Of a DNA stretch of 64,000 bases, positions 46,958 through 60,512 are shown piece after piece. Where the stretch lies: assembly GCF_037975245.1 (NCBI RefSeq), contig NC_092568.1, forward strand, positions 3,496,001-3,560,000, in the 5' to 3' direction. The notes beneath the pieces are model-generated. The model had not been told where the DNA came from and searched no databases. It saw only the letters and a list, made by a program, of their open reading frames with translations. Position numbers and translations under genes: made by a program. This stretch comes from Apostichopus japonicus (Eukaryota > Echinodermata > Holothuroidea > Aspidochirotida > Stichopodidae). Numbering within the stretch: the first letter of the stretch is position 1; every line of letters starts with the position of its first letter.

Positions 46958-49900
46958 ATGGCTTTTACGTAAGTGTTTCTATGAATCATTTTGTCACATG
47001 TTAATATTTAGGCCTAAGTAGCCTAATATTCAATAAGCTCATATTGTGGCTACAGTGAGTATATATATGCAACAGACCATTGAGGAACTTTGATAGTTAC
47101 ATCCATTAATAGTGCACAATCCAACGAATGCAATCAGAGCCAAGCTTCTCTATGTATTCCGGATAGGAGACTTCAGAAACATCAACTATGCTACAACACG
47201 TCTGGCTGGCGTATAAACACGTTTAGCAACGTTAATTCTATATTTTCGTTCATAAAAGTAAAAATCCATAGTTTTATAATGAGAAGTGACAATTATTTTG
47301 CCGGTTTAATTTTGATTAATTATATTTATGATCATTAACAGCCCATCCACCCTGTTGTCTAAACGATTGCAAGTGAGTGTACTGGCTTGATTCGATGTCT
47401 TACGACGATCCGTTTAAACTGCATTGCACTATTGCTCAATAACCCCTACGGTCGGTTACTTTAGCAGGAGCGCCATTTCATAGCTCTCACCATTATATTA
47501 TTGTTGTGGACAAGAATTAGCAATTGACACCTTCGTTCGTAAAGTACTTACAGTTCTCTTTTCGTCACCATCAAGATTGCTTCAGAATTTGATTACATTT
47601 ATCAAGTTGTCCGTCAGATTTCTGTACGAAATATCAGACACCCTAACATTTAAGTTTCGAAATTTATTTTATGAGAACAACTAGGGTTAAAACAGAATAG
47701 TAACCAACAGCCGTAAAGTTGTATAACACATTTACATTACAAAATTTTACCGTTTTAGTATTCTTGACTTATCTGTAAATTTGCATTTTAATTGGATGGT
47801 CTGATGATTTTTCAACATGGCAATATGATGTCCACATAATATTGTGAGAAGTTTATATGATTTCTAGCAGCAAGCGAGAGTTCTATGGTTCGAAAACATC
47901 CCTGCAATACTGTATTAATTGTTCAAAATATATATTTATTTTATGTTTAATGTCGAATATACGTCAAGCAACTTAAATGCATACAACCATTCAAATTATG
48001 AAAAGTACTTTAATTTTATTTATCATTCATTTTTACAGCATTCTTCTTCGCGTCACAATTTTGCTGATCGGAATATCTCTCGTTGCTGCAAACAACGAGC
48101 GTAAGTTTCATGGTTATCTACATTCAGTGAAAAATGCCTTCAAATACGATATTTGTCAAAGTTAAAACATTTCTATCTTAATTAGGGCGTTTTCAAATAT
48201 TTATGGAAATACATAAACTTGGAATTTCGTATTTTTTCCCTGAAATTTATAAAATTTGACTAAGTATCCGGAATTTCCTGGAAGTGAACATTAATAAGTT
48301 CACAGTTACCTTCAGTGTTGAGCTGTGTCAAGTAAATATTGACAACATTTGAAAATTCGTGCGATTAAATTTTCACTAAATATTTAAATTAAAAATTAGC
48401 CATTATAGTTTTGAAATCGCAGTTGCATTTTTCTTGTACTAACATAACGCTTACACGTTATCGGCGCTTCCATCGTTAGCGAGGTTGTCAAACAAAAATT
48501 ATATGAAGTTACAAAAAATTATTTAAGAGTAATCCAAGGGTAAATTAAATGGATTTGAAGGATTATTTTTTTCCTTATTATTTGTTAAGTCAAAGAGGTA
48601 CACAGATGCAGCAGAAGTGCGCAGAATGTTCTTGCAAGATTTTCCAAGGACAAAATGCTTCACGTTCGTAATCGAAGAGGGACGGCTGAAGAAACAAGTC
48701 AAGAATTTCTCAAATTCATCTCAGAGATCGAAAGCTTCGAGAGGAGTATTCTGTCGCCAGAGATTGATGATGACGAGAGAGAGTAAGTTTAATCTACGAA
48801 TTTAAGAAGCTTAACAAACAGTCATTATGTTACATTTAAAATAGGTTATTTGACGTCATAACCTTAAAAATATCTAAATGACGAAAGATAATAATTCCAA
48901 TAACATCCTTTTATTGTTTGCGATTTGGAAGTTTACTCAGGTATATTTGTTAGTAAAAACTGTGGATTGTATGCCTGTAAAATTGTATGATTGCAAAAGA
49001 CATATAAGAAAATTGGAATTTACCTTCAAAACATTTACGGTTTGGGGTGGGGTGGGTGGTGAGAGACCTTGTGAAAATTAAATGACCATTTTATGGAGAA
49101 AATAATAGTTCTAATTATACAGTTTTGTTTTTAGGGATTTGGTAGTTAACGCAAGTATATAGCTATTGTAAAGACTGTGTTTTTTCATGTCTGTAAAACA
49201 ATGTATTACATAGCAGAAAATTGGAATTTAACTTTAGATAGGGATTAAGGTTGAGGGGGGGGGGGGGTGGAAGCTGGCTAAGCAAAAGCGGTGGGGCCCT
49301 TGTGAACATAGGTACAGCTGTTTGAAACTGCCACTATGTTAAAGCGATCGAAGTGAAGGTCAAGTTGTTAACCACATCAATCATCTTGTCAATGTCACCA
49401 TACTTTAAATGCGAAAGCATAAATTACTCTCTGTTGACCCTTTTTCCTGGACAATTTGGTGCAATTTATATAAATGTAAACCATTAACTTCCGAAATCAT
49501 GTTGAAGTTGCTGCTTTGGTACTCATTTCAGGAGCCTTAAAAGGAAACATCGCCGGCAGCTCAGTAAATTTTGCAAATGGGTAGGATACAATTCAGAGCC
49601 AGACAAAGAGAAGTGTGGCAAATATCGATCCATCGATGGACAATGTAATAATATCAAACATCCAAACTGGGGAAAAGCTGGGTATCCATACCGGAGATTA
49701 CTGCCAGCGAAATACAATGACAGTAGGTGCATTCTAAATATACAATGAATTCATATTCGAATCAAATATACAACAGTAGTGTAAACAGTGTATCACGTGA
49801 CCATGTATAAAAGTCGTTAATATAATGGTGAAATGATTATCGCAATCGGCCTTTTATATATATATATATGTGAAGAGTATAAAAAAAATATGCCAATTTG

Positions 49901-52735
49901 ATGATTGAACACATCTGTGACGTTACTGATCATGTCATTGTCATTGATGTGCAATACGTTATTCTTAAAATGAATTTGACTTTCGACTAGCAAGAAAATT
50001 TCACTTATCGTTGAAAGTATTCTAGGTCGAGGTTATACACAATCATAAGTTTGCATCATTTTCATTTGAATAAGAACCGAAGATGAAAATTACGGTTTAT
50101 GTAGGGATGCTTTTCCAATGTTTAGTTTTTTTTTCGTGATCTTTCCTGTTATTTATGCCTATTTCTGAGTTCTACATGACCTGTTATATTTTCTTCTTTT
50201 TCTAGGAGTTTCACAACCAAGATGGTACAATTCAAGTGCCAGAGAAGTTTCAAGACAGTTCGTAAATCAAGGGAAAGTGAAATTTTCAACTTACGGAGCT
50301 TCAGAACTTGTCATGCATTTTGGCCAATTTCTAGACCATGATATCAATCTTACTCCAGCTTCTGCCGGTATTACTTCACGACAAAGCAATCAAATTATTA
50401 TATTTTATACGATTCTGGCTCATTGCTATTAAAACATTATAAACATGATTATATAGGTCTTCTAGTTTAAATGAGTTAAGCAACGATACAAATGAAGTTA
50501 ATTAGTTTCCTTTCATTTAAGTCTAATTATACTCCCAGAGCTCCCTACGTGAGGCCTACTTTAGTTAAGTTATGTTCGATGAACATAAAACGTGTACTTT
50601 AAGGCATATTGCTATCTCCACAAACTGTTTGAACACAACTGTTTCTACAAACTGATTTCACTTACATGAATCACGTTAAAATGTCTTTCCATCAATAAAA
50701 GCTTTCGTCATTACAAGGAAGTAGATTAAAAATGTAAATCCTTTTCATAATATATGTTATAAAACTATCATCAATACATATTCGAAATATTAGTTATATT
50801 GAAGTTTCTATATAGATAAGCTTTCACTGAGCTCAGAAAATGTCCCTTGGTCAAATGAACAAAGATGAATTTTGGAACGACACTATTTATCCATGAAAAG
50901 TGGGGAATTATACCAAGTTTACCGTTTAAAATAACCTTAATGACCACCTCATCTATAATTTATATATGTTTGCAGCTGACTGCAAATGCGGAAATGACGA
51001 AGACGAAATATGTTTTTCGATCCCTTGCGAATCGAACGACCCAGTGTGTGGTGAAGAAGGTTGTATTCCTTTCCGTCGTTCGCGCCCAACGATCCGTGGT
51101 GACTGTCGTCCGGGTGCACGAGCCCACGAAAACACTATAACTTCATTTGTCGATGCTTCTAATGTGTATGGAAGTTTCCAAGAAGATATGGATGATCTAC
51201 GTGATGTGGAAAAAGGTATCTGGTTGTTTGCTGTTAACATTCAAATATGTTTGATCACGCTTAAATATTTTCAAAAAATATACTGTCATAATAGCCCTAT
51301 GTGCATAGAATTTTTGCCATATTGGGACTAAAGTAGTACTGAAAAACTTTGTTTTAACTCATGTCGATAGTATCTTTGAATTATGTAGACAGATCAATCA
51401 GTCCAATCATCTACCAATCAATATTCAATGAATGTTATTAAAATAATATGACGGTGCCATTTTGAAATACCCCCTTTCCTCGCAAGTATAGTGTCTTCTC
51501 ATTTATCCATGTCGACTTTGTCCCGCCTTTTCTATTTCAAGTGTGTGATAAATTGATCTTGACATCAACAAGAATGTTGCATGGAATATACCTTATGAAC
51601 GATTAATTCTCAAGTAATATTAGATCCCATTTCCATCTCGTACCTTTGGCAATAGGTAAAGGAAAGATGAGAGTCGAGACGCAGCCAATCGACGAGGGTC
51701 ATATTCACCTTCTTCCTCATGATAAGGAGAACGAAGAGTGCATTAGACCTGGAGATGAAGATGACAAACACTGTGGGAAAGGTGGTGACGTCAGAGCTGC
51801 TGAACAGCCTGGTTTGACGAGTCTTCACACAATGTTTGTGCGGGAACATAATAGAGTAGTTAATGTGCTGAACAATCTACATGAAAATTGGGACGAAGAT
51901 CATTTCTTCCACGAAACACGACGCATTATCATCGCACTTATGCAGAAAATAACCTACGATGAATTTCTTCCATTAGTGCTGGGGAAAGAGACGATGGATG
52001 AGTTCAAGTTGGGCTCGTGGAACGGATACGACGGTTATGACAAAAAGGTATGTTCTTTTCACGGTCACTTTGTAATTGATAGAGGGCAAATGTTCTACTT
52101 GCTGTCATATATATCTTGCTTAGTTTTTGCAGGAATTGGTGCTGACATTTTACCATGTCAAAACAGTCAATAACGTTCTGTCAGAAGTGAATGAAGATTT
52201 TACCAGGATAGGAATGCTGTAATTTTACTTCGGACTTTTCAATTCTCCTCAATGAAACATGTTTAGGAGAAAACTAAAGTTTAACATTTCCAGCCATAGT
52301 ATTTGACAATAAACGAGTTTGCAGTGTATTTTTTTTTTGGACAATTTTATATCTCAAGTAGGCTAAGTATAATAGGAAAACGAGTACAATGGATGATGTG
52401 AAACCCTGTCTGTTTACAGGGATTTCTTTTCTGCTTAGAGCAGCAAACAGGTCAAAAAAGATGACCGCGTTTAAAGAGGAGGGTGGGTGAAGCCACCCGA
52501 TACTAGTTACTGTACTAGCTATGAATATCGAATGGTTAGCATCAAGGGACGGTTGGTGGTCTCGAAAGGAAGGCCCTTAATTGTGCAGTATGGAGGTGAA
52601 CAAATAAAACACGTTATGATATGAATATATACGTATATCTGTATAGGGAATAAGCCTTCATTTGTGAGGCTGTTTTAAGGAAGCGACGGATATCATGAGA
52701 GAATTAAGTAAATGAGTTCAGTGAATCAAAACTTT

Positions 52736-52801
<66 letters not shown>

Positions 52802-55800
52802 AGATATATATCTATATCTATATCTATCTATATATATATATATCTATATATATAATGTGTAGTTTCCTTTGGTTTGTTCTTAGATAAATCCGACATTATT
52901 CAATGAATTTGCTGCGGCCTTTATGCGTTTTGGTCATAGCTTGATCCCAGAGAGACTTAAACGTGTTACCTCGCTTTACGTCCACGACGACTTCCCCTCG
53001 ATCGATCTTCGCAGTGCATTTTTCAATGCTGCTCACATGTATGAAACAGAGCATGGCTCCATCTCTTCGCTTCTGCTGGGAATGATAAGCAACAACTTAC
53101 TGCCTGTCGATAAACATTTCAGTAAAGCCATCACCGATCATCTCTTCGAAGACCCACTAAATGGGTTAGTATTTCATAAATGATCACAAGTGACTGACGG
53201 CGGTATACAATTTATATTTACCATATCTGATAATCTTGATAATCATACTGGTTAAAATGCCTTTATTGCAAAGTTCTAAAGGTCTAACGAATTGTATAAG
53301 TGATCTAAAACAAAACATTGCATTTGATAACCAAATCGATGAAAAAGTCGTGGAACCTAATTCTTGTCATAGATTTCTCGCAATTTCTTCGTATGGTGTC
53401 TATAATTGTTGATATCAATGCTCAGTGGAAAATATGACAATAAAGTACGCAAGCCTAAAGTTTTTAATATCTTAAATAATTCTCTTTTCTTACCAGAACG
53501 GGTGGAATAGACCTGATTGCACTTAATATACAGCGTGGTCGTGACCATGGTTTGCCTGCTTATACAGAATACAGACGTCACTGCGGATTGTCTGTGCCAG
53601 AGAGTTGGGAAGACCTTGTTAAAATCATCGACGAAGATACTGTAGCGTCACTCAGGACATTGTATAGGTAATGATTACTTACTTCAGACGCAACCTCAGA
53701 ACCAAAACTACATTTTACTCGAGTAGAAAATGAGTAATTATAAAAAAATTTTTTTATTAGTTCCGGTAGGCCTGCGAATATGTCAAATCAGGACTAGATT
53801 CATACCGTTCCGTATGCCATTACATTACATTACGATATCATCGAGCCTACATCTATGTCAAAGCTGCCATTAGTTTCTTATTTTACGATTGATTAAATCA
53901 TAACCTACTTAAAGATAAAGTTAATACGGCTGCTAGGAAGGAATTTGAGAGGTTACTAAATAACATCCATAGAAATGAAGGACACCCACTCCATTGTGCA
54001 ATAAACTCACTGTGCAATAAGACAAACTACAATTTGAGGAATGCTGCAATAACTCCCAGATTCAGGATTGAACTTTATAGGAATTCTTTTGTTTATAGGG
54101 TGTCCATGTTCATACAGCATGGTGCTCTAGAACCATTGTTGTGATTTTTTTCAGTGTTATGTTTCGTATTTAGTATTTTATATCTTTATCATAATTTTAT
54201 TTATTTACCTATTTATTAATTTTTAATGATTTATACTGGAAATAAAGAATTGAATTGAATTGAGCTAAAGGCAGTATTTCTATGACCACTAATTTCATTC
54301 ATTGGATTATCAGGTTTAATTATTGGAACCCTTGATTGATTTATTTCAGTAATGTGGACAAAATTGACATCTTCGTCGGTTATATTGCTGAAAATCCTAA
54401 AAAGGGAGCTCTCGTTGGGGAAACTGCCGCGTGCGTCCTTGGTAAACAGTTTCACAACCTTAAGTACGGCGACCGTTACTGGTACGAAAACACGGAGCGG
54501 AAAGGATCTCTCACAAAAGGTGGGCCTACTGATGTCAAACCTCAGAATAATAATTATTATTTTTAAATCTACCAATTATTTTATTTTTAGAATGATGACT
54601 AGAGGGTAGAGGCTGCGGGCGGGTGAGCAGGTTTATTTATACTTTATGTTATAGACAGCTAAGACACATTTACGGTTTGTCGTTCCGTCATCTTCTTTAA
54701 AATTCAATAAAGAATATCTTGTCTTGCATTGTAGCATATTAGATATTAATTTACGTCAATATCTATGACAGCATTAAACATAATTAGTACTGCGTTTCTC
54801 TGTGGCAATACAAAGGAGGAATTCACATGTACGTCCCTGTGTAATTGTCAAAATACAAAACAATTAGACATCTGTGGAACCAATATATTAATATTTACTA
54901 CCATTGCAACATATGAAATCCTTGTTAGAAAATGCCCAGGCTAAATGGTTGGACTGGATACACGAAGGAATATTTGTAATATATATTTGTAGTTATAATG
55001 TTATTCATAAATTAAAAGATGAAATGGGATTTAATTTTCCAGGTCAAATAAAGGCGATACAGCAAGTGACACTTGCACGTGTGATTTGTGAAAATGTCCG
55101 AGTTGATTCTATCCAGCCCGCAGTATTTAAGGTTCCCGACGAAGGAAAGGGATCAAATAATCGGTAAGTCAATTGTCCAAGGAAGAGATAAGAAAGTGAA
55201 AGTAGATGTAAACAGGTATAAATTTAGGTGACATGATTACCTCATGTAATATATATTCCTTGTTTCTATAAAATATATCATTTTGGTAACACGACAACCA
55301 GAAAACTGAGATTTATTCGGAGAGATTGGGTTTGAGAAGGGATAGAATTGGGGGAACATTTTCCTATCTTGTTCAAGATTCGATCACATTTTATGTAAAT
55401 TTTCGTATAGATGTCTTTAGAGTGGTATAACAATTATACCACCCTATGGAGTTTGATTATAACACCAGCCTGACTTAACTTCATTGAAGTTTATCGAGTT
55501 TGATATTTTCATTAAAATTAAAAATTAAAATTACATGAATACCGATGTATTTATATAGTGTTTTAAATATGTCAAATCAAGGAACACTGCACTAAGTAAA
55601 CTCGAACATGGTTCTCTATTTTGCGACAACTGTTGACAGGAATTTTTGTCACATGTAACTAGTTGTATGGCCTAGGCACGTACACGCACTCTCGCACACG
55701 CATATGCACACAAAAAAGAAAAACACACAGTCACACATTTTAAAGGAAAACATTGTTTATGATCAATGTTTTTTTTATTTGTAGAGCATTCTACCAGCTG

Positions 55801-56325
55801 CTATTGGATGAAGGCTATCCAAACGATAGAGGTCTATTCGACGACTTCAGTAACCATCGAGTAGACTGCAAAAACTACAATGAAATACCTAAACTCTCAC
55901 TGCAACCTTGGATTGAGGACGTTACCTTGGAGGAGAGCTCGACTGAGTCGAAGACCAGTAGAAGCTCGGGCTCATTTTCAAGTTCCAGTGCAAGCAATAA
56001 CTCTGAAAATCCCTCAAGCTCTAGGCGAAGTTCAAGTTCGAGCGCAAGCAATAACTCTGAAAATCCCTCAAGCTCTAGGCGAAGTTCAAGTTCGAGCGCA
56101 AGCAATAACTCTGAAAATCGCTCAAGCTCTAGGCGAAGTTCAAGACGCCGCTCAAGCTCTAAACGTACAGATTATAGCAACCGATCGGATTCCACGAGAC
56201 GATCCGATTCTAGTGGTAGTTCTTTCTTCAGAAGAAGCTCTGGTTCCGTGAAACAATCGAGATCTAGCAGACGCCAAGAGTACACACAAAATTCAAGTTC
56301 ACGTTCCAGTAGCAGTTCAAGCTAG
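46958..56325 (+). CDS. secreted animal heme peroxidase 2 with Ser-rich C-terminal tail (844 aa, 12 coding exons)
   Basis: Exons: 46958-46968, 48039-48100, 48590-48782, 49532-49722, 50206-50367, 50976-51215, 51656-52047, 52884-53164, 53497-53667, 54350-54519, 55043-55163, 55785-56325 (2535 nt, in frame). The 11-nt first coding exon (ATG GCT TTT AC, then GTAAGT) was chosen because its phase and position match gene 1 and it completes a signal peptide, [20 protein letters not shown]. Catalytic positions are conserved: Asp196-His197, Arg333, Glu336 and His435, plus DASNVYGS and [10 protein letters not shown]. Exons 3, 5, 8, 9 and 11 have exactly the same length as in gene 1. Exon 8 is about 74% identical by hand count. 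After Trp707 a ~130-residue Ser/Arg/Asn-rich tail with 18-residue repeats is added; gene 1 stops just after the equivalent point. The tail may anchor the enzyme in matrix or be heavily modified; that is inference. Confidence 0.9.
52737..52857. repeat. (TA)n microsatellite with TATC interruptions
   Basis: A pure TA run to about 52797, then mixed TATATC repeats, ending about 25 bp before the exon 8 acceptor of peroxidase gene 2. Confidence 0.95.
53925..54265 (+). pseudogene. LINE reverse transcriptase tail in intron 9 of peroxidase gene 2
   Basis: The frame reads [19 protein letters not shown], later [13 protein letters not shown] and [11 protein letters not shown], then a stop. This order is the C-terminal end seen in LINE ORF2 proteins. 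It is followed by an AT-rich stretch and the short tail GAATTGAATTGAATTGA, a typical simple-repeat 3' terminus of a non-LTR element. Gene 1 lacks it, so it inserted after the gene duplication or was lost in gene 1. Confidence 0.7.
55978..56139 (+). repeat. three 54-bp coding repeats in the Ser-rich tail
   Basis: CAAGCAATAACTCTGAAAAT begins at 55991, 56045 and 56099. Each 54-bp unit encodes 18 residues, [18 protein letters not shown]. The third copy has one change (Pro to Arg). High identity between copies indicates recent expansion. Confidence 0.9.
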
Positions 56326-57477
56326 ACGTTGACATTCAAAGGCCAGTCGTTTCACGATGAATCAATTCATAGAGTGAAGCAATCGGAATGCAACATTTTC
56401 TTTATTTTTTCAAGTAGTTTGTAATTGTGGTTTGGTTTTAGTAGATACATTAGTATAGACTTTGTCGCATTTCAATCGAATTCGAAGTCAACTTAAAAGG
56501 ATAGTTCAAAGGAAAAAGTCCCTTTTGACGGATGAAAGAGGAAGAAATTGTAAGCATCCTGGTGAAGTTTGCATCCAATTCCTTTCGTACCGTATTCAAG
56601 ATAACAGCAGTTGAGGCGTTTTGTACCTAAAGTGAATTTGAAGTAGATAGGTATGATAAATAAACTTTCCTCTGAACTACGCTTTTAAAGGAGACTGAAA
56701 TAGACACTACAGTTACTTATAAAAACATTTTAGATTTTTTCACAATGTTCAAAAAGAAAGTAATTCGTGAAAATTTTTAGTTTTCAAATGTTTCCAAGTA
56801 AAATTATTCATCTATTCCTGCTGTGTGGAACTACATATTATTAACCCTTAACATTTATTAGGCCTCCGCCAAGGGGAAAATGATGACTTTTGTCACGAGG
56901 GCTTACATGTTAATTTTACATGTAATCCATTGTTTCTTAAAACTTTAACAAAACAATAATGAATGATATCTATATGTGTCCTACAAAATTTGATTGTGTA
57001 TTTCAATTAAGTTATATCAGTTGAGGCAATAAAAGTTTATATATTTCGATTGAGTCTTGGTTTACTTAGGTGGCCTACTTGTCTGTGCATGTGCTTCACT
57101 AACAATCCCAGCCGCTTTGATTGATCATCCTTCAAATAATGAAATAGACTAATATTTTGAAGAAAAATACACCTATAGCGTCGGGTTCAACAGTTTACGA
57201 CATAATGAACATTGATTTTGTGCCTACAGGCATGCGTCCTTTAATTAGTGTTGCGTTCATATATATATTTCTGTAAGCAGAGGTCCTCGGAAAAAAAAGA
57301 TGTATTCCATGTAATTCCTACCTTTCTTAGACTAACTCCTAGATGTATTTTCAGCGAGCGACATTAAATTGACATAATTTCGATCTGTTCTGACCTTATT
57401 TGACACTCAATAACTTCAGCATGCAAAACATTTGAAATTGCCATTCCTTATGACGGTTTTTTTTAAGATCTTTTAAA

Positions 57478-57509
<32 letters not shown>

Positions 57510-58045
57510 GTTATCAGACTAAACTGAATACAGAGGTACGGTATAAACTTTAATCTTTGTCGTAGGAAACGACGGTAACCTTTAACATCCGTCAGGCTCG
57601 CAAACGCAATAATCGTATGGAGTTGTCAAAACGGCAAGATCTATTTCAGCAATTTTGCTGTAATGTATCATTATGTTGAAAATTGCTACTAATATTTAAA
57701 AAAAAAGATCTTAATGTTTGACGACACCTTCCAAGATTTCCATACACGTACGTCTATACATGGCAAAGTGATCGTCTGCAATTAGGGTCATATTGGGGCA
57801 AGTAAAGCAACAACAACGGATATTTTTAGACAAATCCGTTCACCTCTCGCTTCGACAGAGTTATTGAAAGACATAACCAGGCCTGAATAGTGCTTGCTTT
57901 TTACTGCTGTACCACAGGTTTTTTCTATGTATTACAGGCAGTATAGCAAGTATAGGTGCACAGTAAATCGGATAGTTAGGTCCATGTATTACAAGGAGAC
58001 CATTTAACTTACAAAGTGACAAATTTTGATGAGTAAAGCAGGATT
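56326..58045. other. 3' flank of peroxidase 2 and spacer
   Basis: AATAAA at 56659-56664 and 57028-57033 are candidate polyadenylation signals for peroxidase 2. An (AAT)n run lies at 57479-57508. No exon recognised. Confidence 0.5.
57479..57508. repeat. (AAT)n microsatellite
   Basis: About ten AAT units. Confidence 0.95.
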
Positions 58046-60358
58046 ATGGCTACGCAAAAGAATTTCCGACATCGCAATAAATTTTGGAGAAAATCATCTA
58101 GCGACGAGATCAGTTCAGTAAGTACATACGTCATACATAATATACAGATGTAAACATGGTATGTTAGCATACAGTAACATGTGACGTCATGTGGTTTTCC
58201 TTCTATTTATCTTTTGCTAGATTTATTTGTCGTGCTACATAGTGTATCTATTCATACTTACTATGAATAAATATGTTTTCTTCCATATAAGCTATGAAAT
58301 AAATGAAGCCGTAAACAGAACTTCTGGCAATGTTATATTTGGACGATTTTAACATACGACACCCACTGTATATGTATCACAATCTTTCGTTCATTAACTT
58401 AATATACAACTTTCAACGACTAAATTTCATACCTTGATAATGAAGTTTACACAACGATCGAATATTATCATCTGAGAAGTGCCCTGAATACTTTAAACTT
58501 AGAATTAACTCTTATAAAGATATTTTGCCATTATTTCCATTCAGCGATAGGTCAAACACACGAACCACCAAAATGTGTAAAATTAACTATTTACGAAATG
58601 AAACAATCCTTGGTATATTCTTTCCTCAATTCCTTTCCCTAAACGATCATGTCAATCAAGCTATATCAATAACTGTATTAATCAACGAGTTAAATCAATA
58701 GTTATCTTTTGAATGTTTCTTGAAAGTATGAACGAATTATTGATACAAACATGCATGTATGATATTTTTTTCACCCCACTGCTCTTCACATGATAAATCG
58801 AACTTTTTCTAGTCACGATTAATGCGGAAAACTAAGAGCAAATCAGTATATTTAAATTGACTTTTAAATTACAGTTAAGAAGAGGCAAACCTGCACGCAT
58901 GATAAATAAAGAAGTATGAGTTCTTTACTCCGAATTATTGGAGTTTGAAATAAAATAAATATTGTAACAGTACGAATAGTCTACGTATGTGCAATTCTTT
59001 TTACAAACTCAGAGCATAGCAAAAACAAAACCAGCCATCTCCATCCAACATGTCTTTCTTTCCATTTTTGGGGTATTCTTTGCTTTAGCATGATCTGAAT
59101 CCGTCAGAATTATAGGTACAACGAAGTAAACTAAGTATTAACTCTTGTAATTGAAAACGTTATAAATGAAAGCAGGACAGGGTATTGGGATGGAAGTTCG
59201 GAAGGTTGTACGGAGGAACTAGTTTTCGCGACTCAATTTCTTCTTTTCCATGATGACGATACCTGTTTGCTTTGATATCCAGAGTTCAAGGAAGCCTTCC
59301 TTCTATTTGACCAAGACAAAGATGGCGTCATCAGTGCCAATGAACTAGAAAAGGTGATGAAGTTGCTGAACCAAGAAACGAGTGAGGAGGAAATCAAAGA
59401 AATGTTTGACGAGGCTGACACTGATGGTAAAAGCCAAAGACTGCGATAACCAATTTTGCTTTGAGTTGTATTTATCAAATAAACACGATTATAGTGTTGT
59501 TGAAGATCGCGCATTCTTTTCCAATAGCACGCTGGTAGGGTTGAAGTACGAATGCGACTGTGAGGGCGAATTGTTCATTTTGTAAATTTATTCTTTAACT
59601 GAGAAAGTGAGAAACTGACAAGTGAAAATCTCAGGAATAATTTGAAGTTTCGGGTGAAATGTTTAGGGCAGTTGTAAATAATTTAAATAACCTTTCAGAT
59701 ATATACACAACGACACATGTCACATCAAAGTATTACAAGAAGTCATTTTGACGGAAAACTTTAAAGTTACCGCACTTCTCCCAAATTTATCTCGATTATA
59801 TTGTTTTACTTTCCCTTTAATATATAACTCATTAACTTGCACTACTTTAGCACTCACCTTCCCACCCACTCCTCTCCTCCGTTGAATTGTGGTTTAAATG
59901 ATAAATTCTTCACATCTGTTTATAAATTCTAAACATTTTACATTAACATCCTATAAAACTATTTCCTAGACTAAAAGAGCACGAATATAACATGTAGATT
60001 CCAAATGAAAACTTTAAAGAACGATGGGTACATTTTGTTTCATTCTGGTCAGACTTTGGTTAAGTTACGTCACATCCTTGTGCATATTAATAAACGTTAA
60101 ATATGCAGTAACCACAATTATATCAATTCATTCAGTTTTCTTTTCATAGAACAGTATTTGTCCCGATGTCTCTAATAGTCATTTAAATTGGCAGCTTTAT
60201 CGTTTTTGACAGTTCATGATTGCGACCGGTACGTGTCATAGCTTGAAAACAGTTTCTCACACAATTTGTTTCAAAAGGAGATCGAGTTATCGATTTCAAA
60301 GAGTTTCTCACGATGATGGCGAACAAGATGTCCAAAAATAGTATTGACGATGGGATGA
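58046..60358 (+). pseudogene. calmodulin/troponin-C-like EF-hand gene, N-terminal half, interrupted by a repeat
   Basis: The exon at about 59285-59426 encodes FKEAFLLFDQDKDGVISANE, then EEIKEMFDEADTDG. The exon from 60278 continues GDRVIDFKEFLTMMANKM. These form two complete EF-hand calcium loops (D-Q-D-K-D-G-V-I-S-A-N-E and D-T-D-G-D-R-V-I-D-F-K-E). The second has Arg where Gly is usual. A possible first exon, 58046-58117 (MATQKNFRHRNKFWRKSSSD, donor GTAAGT), fits only if the next exon starts at 59285; a start at 59283 would need a different phase-1 exon. After about 26 further residues the frame enters the G-rich interspersed repeat at about 60359. EF-hands 3 and 4 are not visible before the window ends. 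It is either a truncated pseudogene or a gene whose remaining exons were displaced. Confidence 0.6.
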
Positions 60359-60512
60359 AACGGCCTTTCCCGAGTGTTCATTCCGGTTCCCTGGCCTCTT
60401 GCTAACTTGAGACACCTCAATTTTTATGTAGAAAAAGGGCACATTTTTAACCCTGAGGAAAAGTGGGGGGGGGCACGTGCCCCCTGTGCCCCCCGGTTCC
60501 GCCACCCTCTGG
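60359..60512 (+). repeat. G-rich interspersed repeat copy between the EF-hand exon and the gypsy fragment
   Basis: Shares CGAGTGTTCATTCCGGTTCC, GGCACATTTTTAACC and CCCCCGGTTCCGCC with the copies at 1-275 and 10262-10801. Its right end joins the gypsy sequence directly. Confidence 0.8.

Noticed and set aside
47998-48165. Start of peroxidase 2 at 47998 (MKSTLILF...)
   Set aside because: It would read through the acceptor at 48038. The 11-nt upstream exon gives the same intron phase as the paralogue and a better signal peptide. Kept only as an alternative.
55875-56105. Leu/Glu-rich minus-strand ORF
   Set aside because: Antisense shadow of the Ser-rich tail repeats of peroxidase 2.
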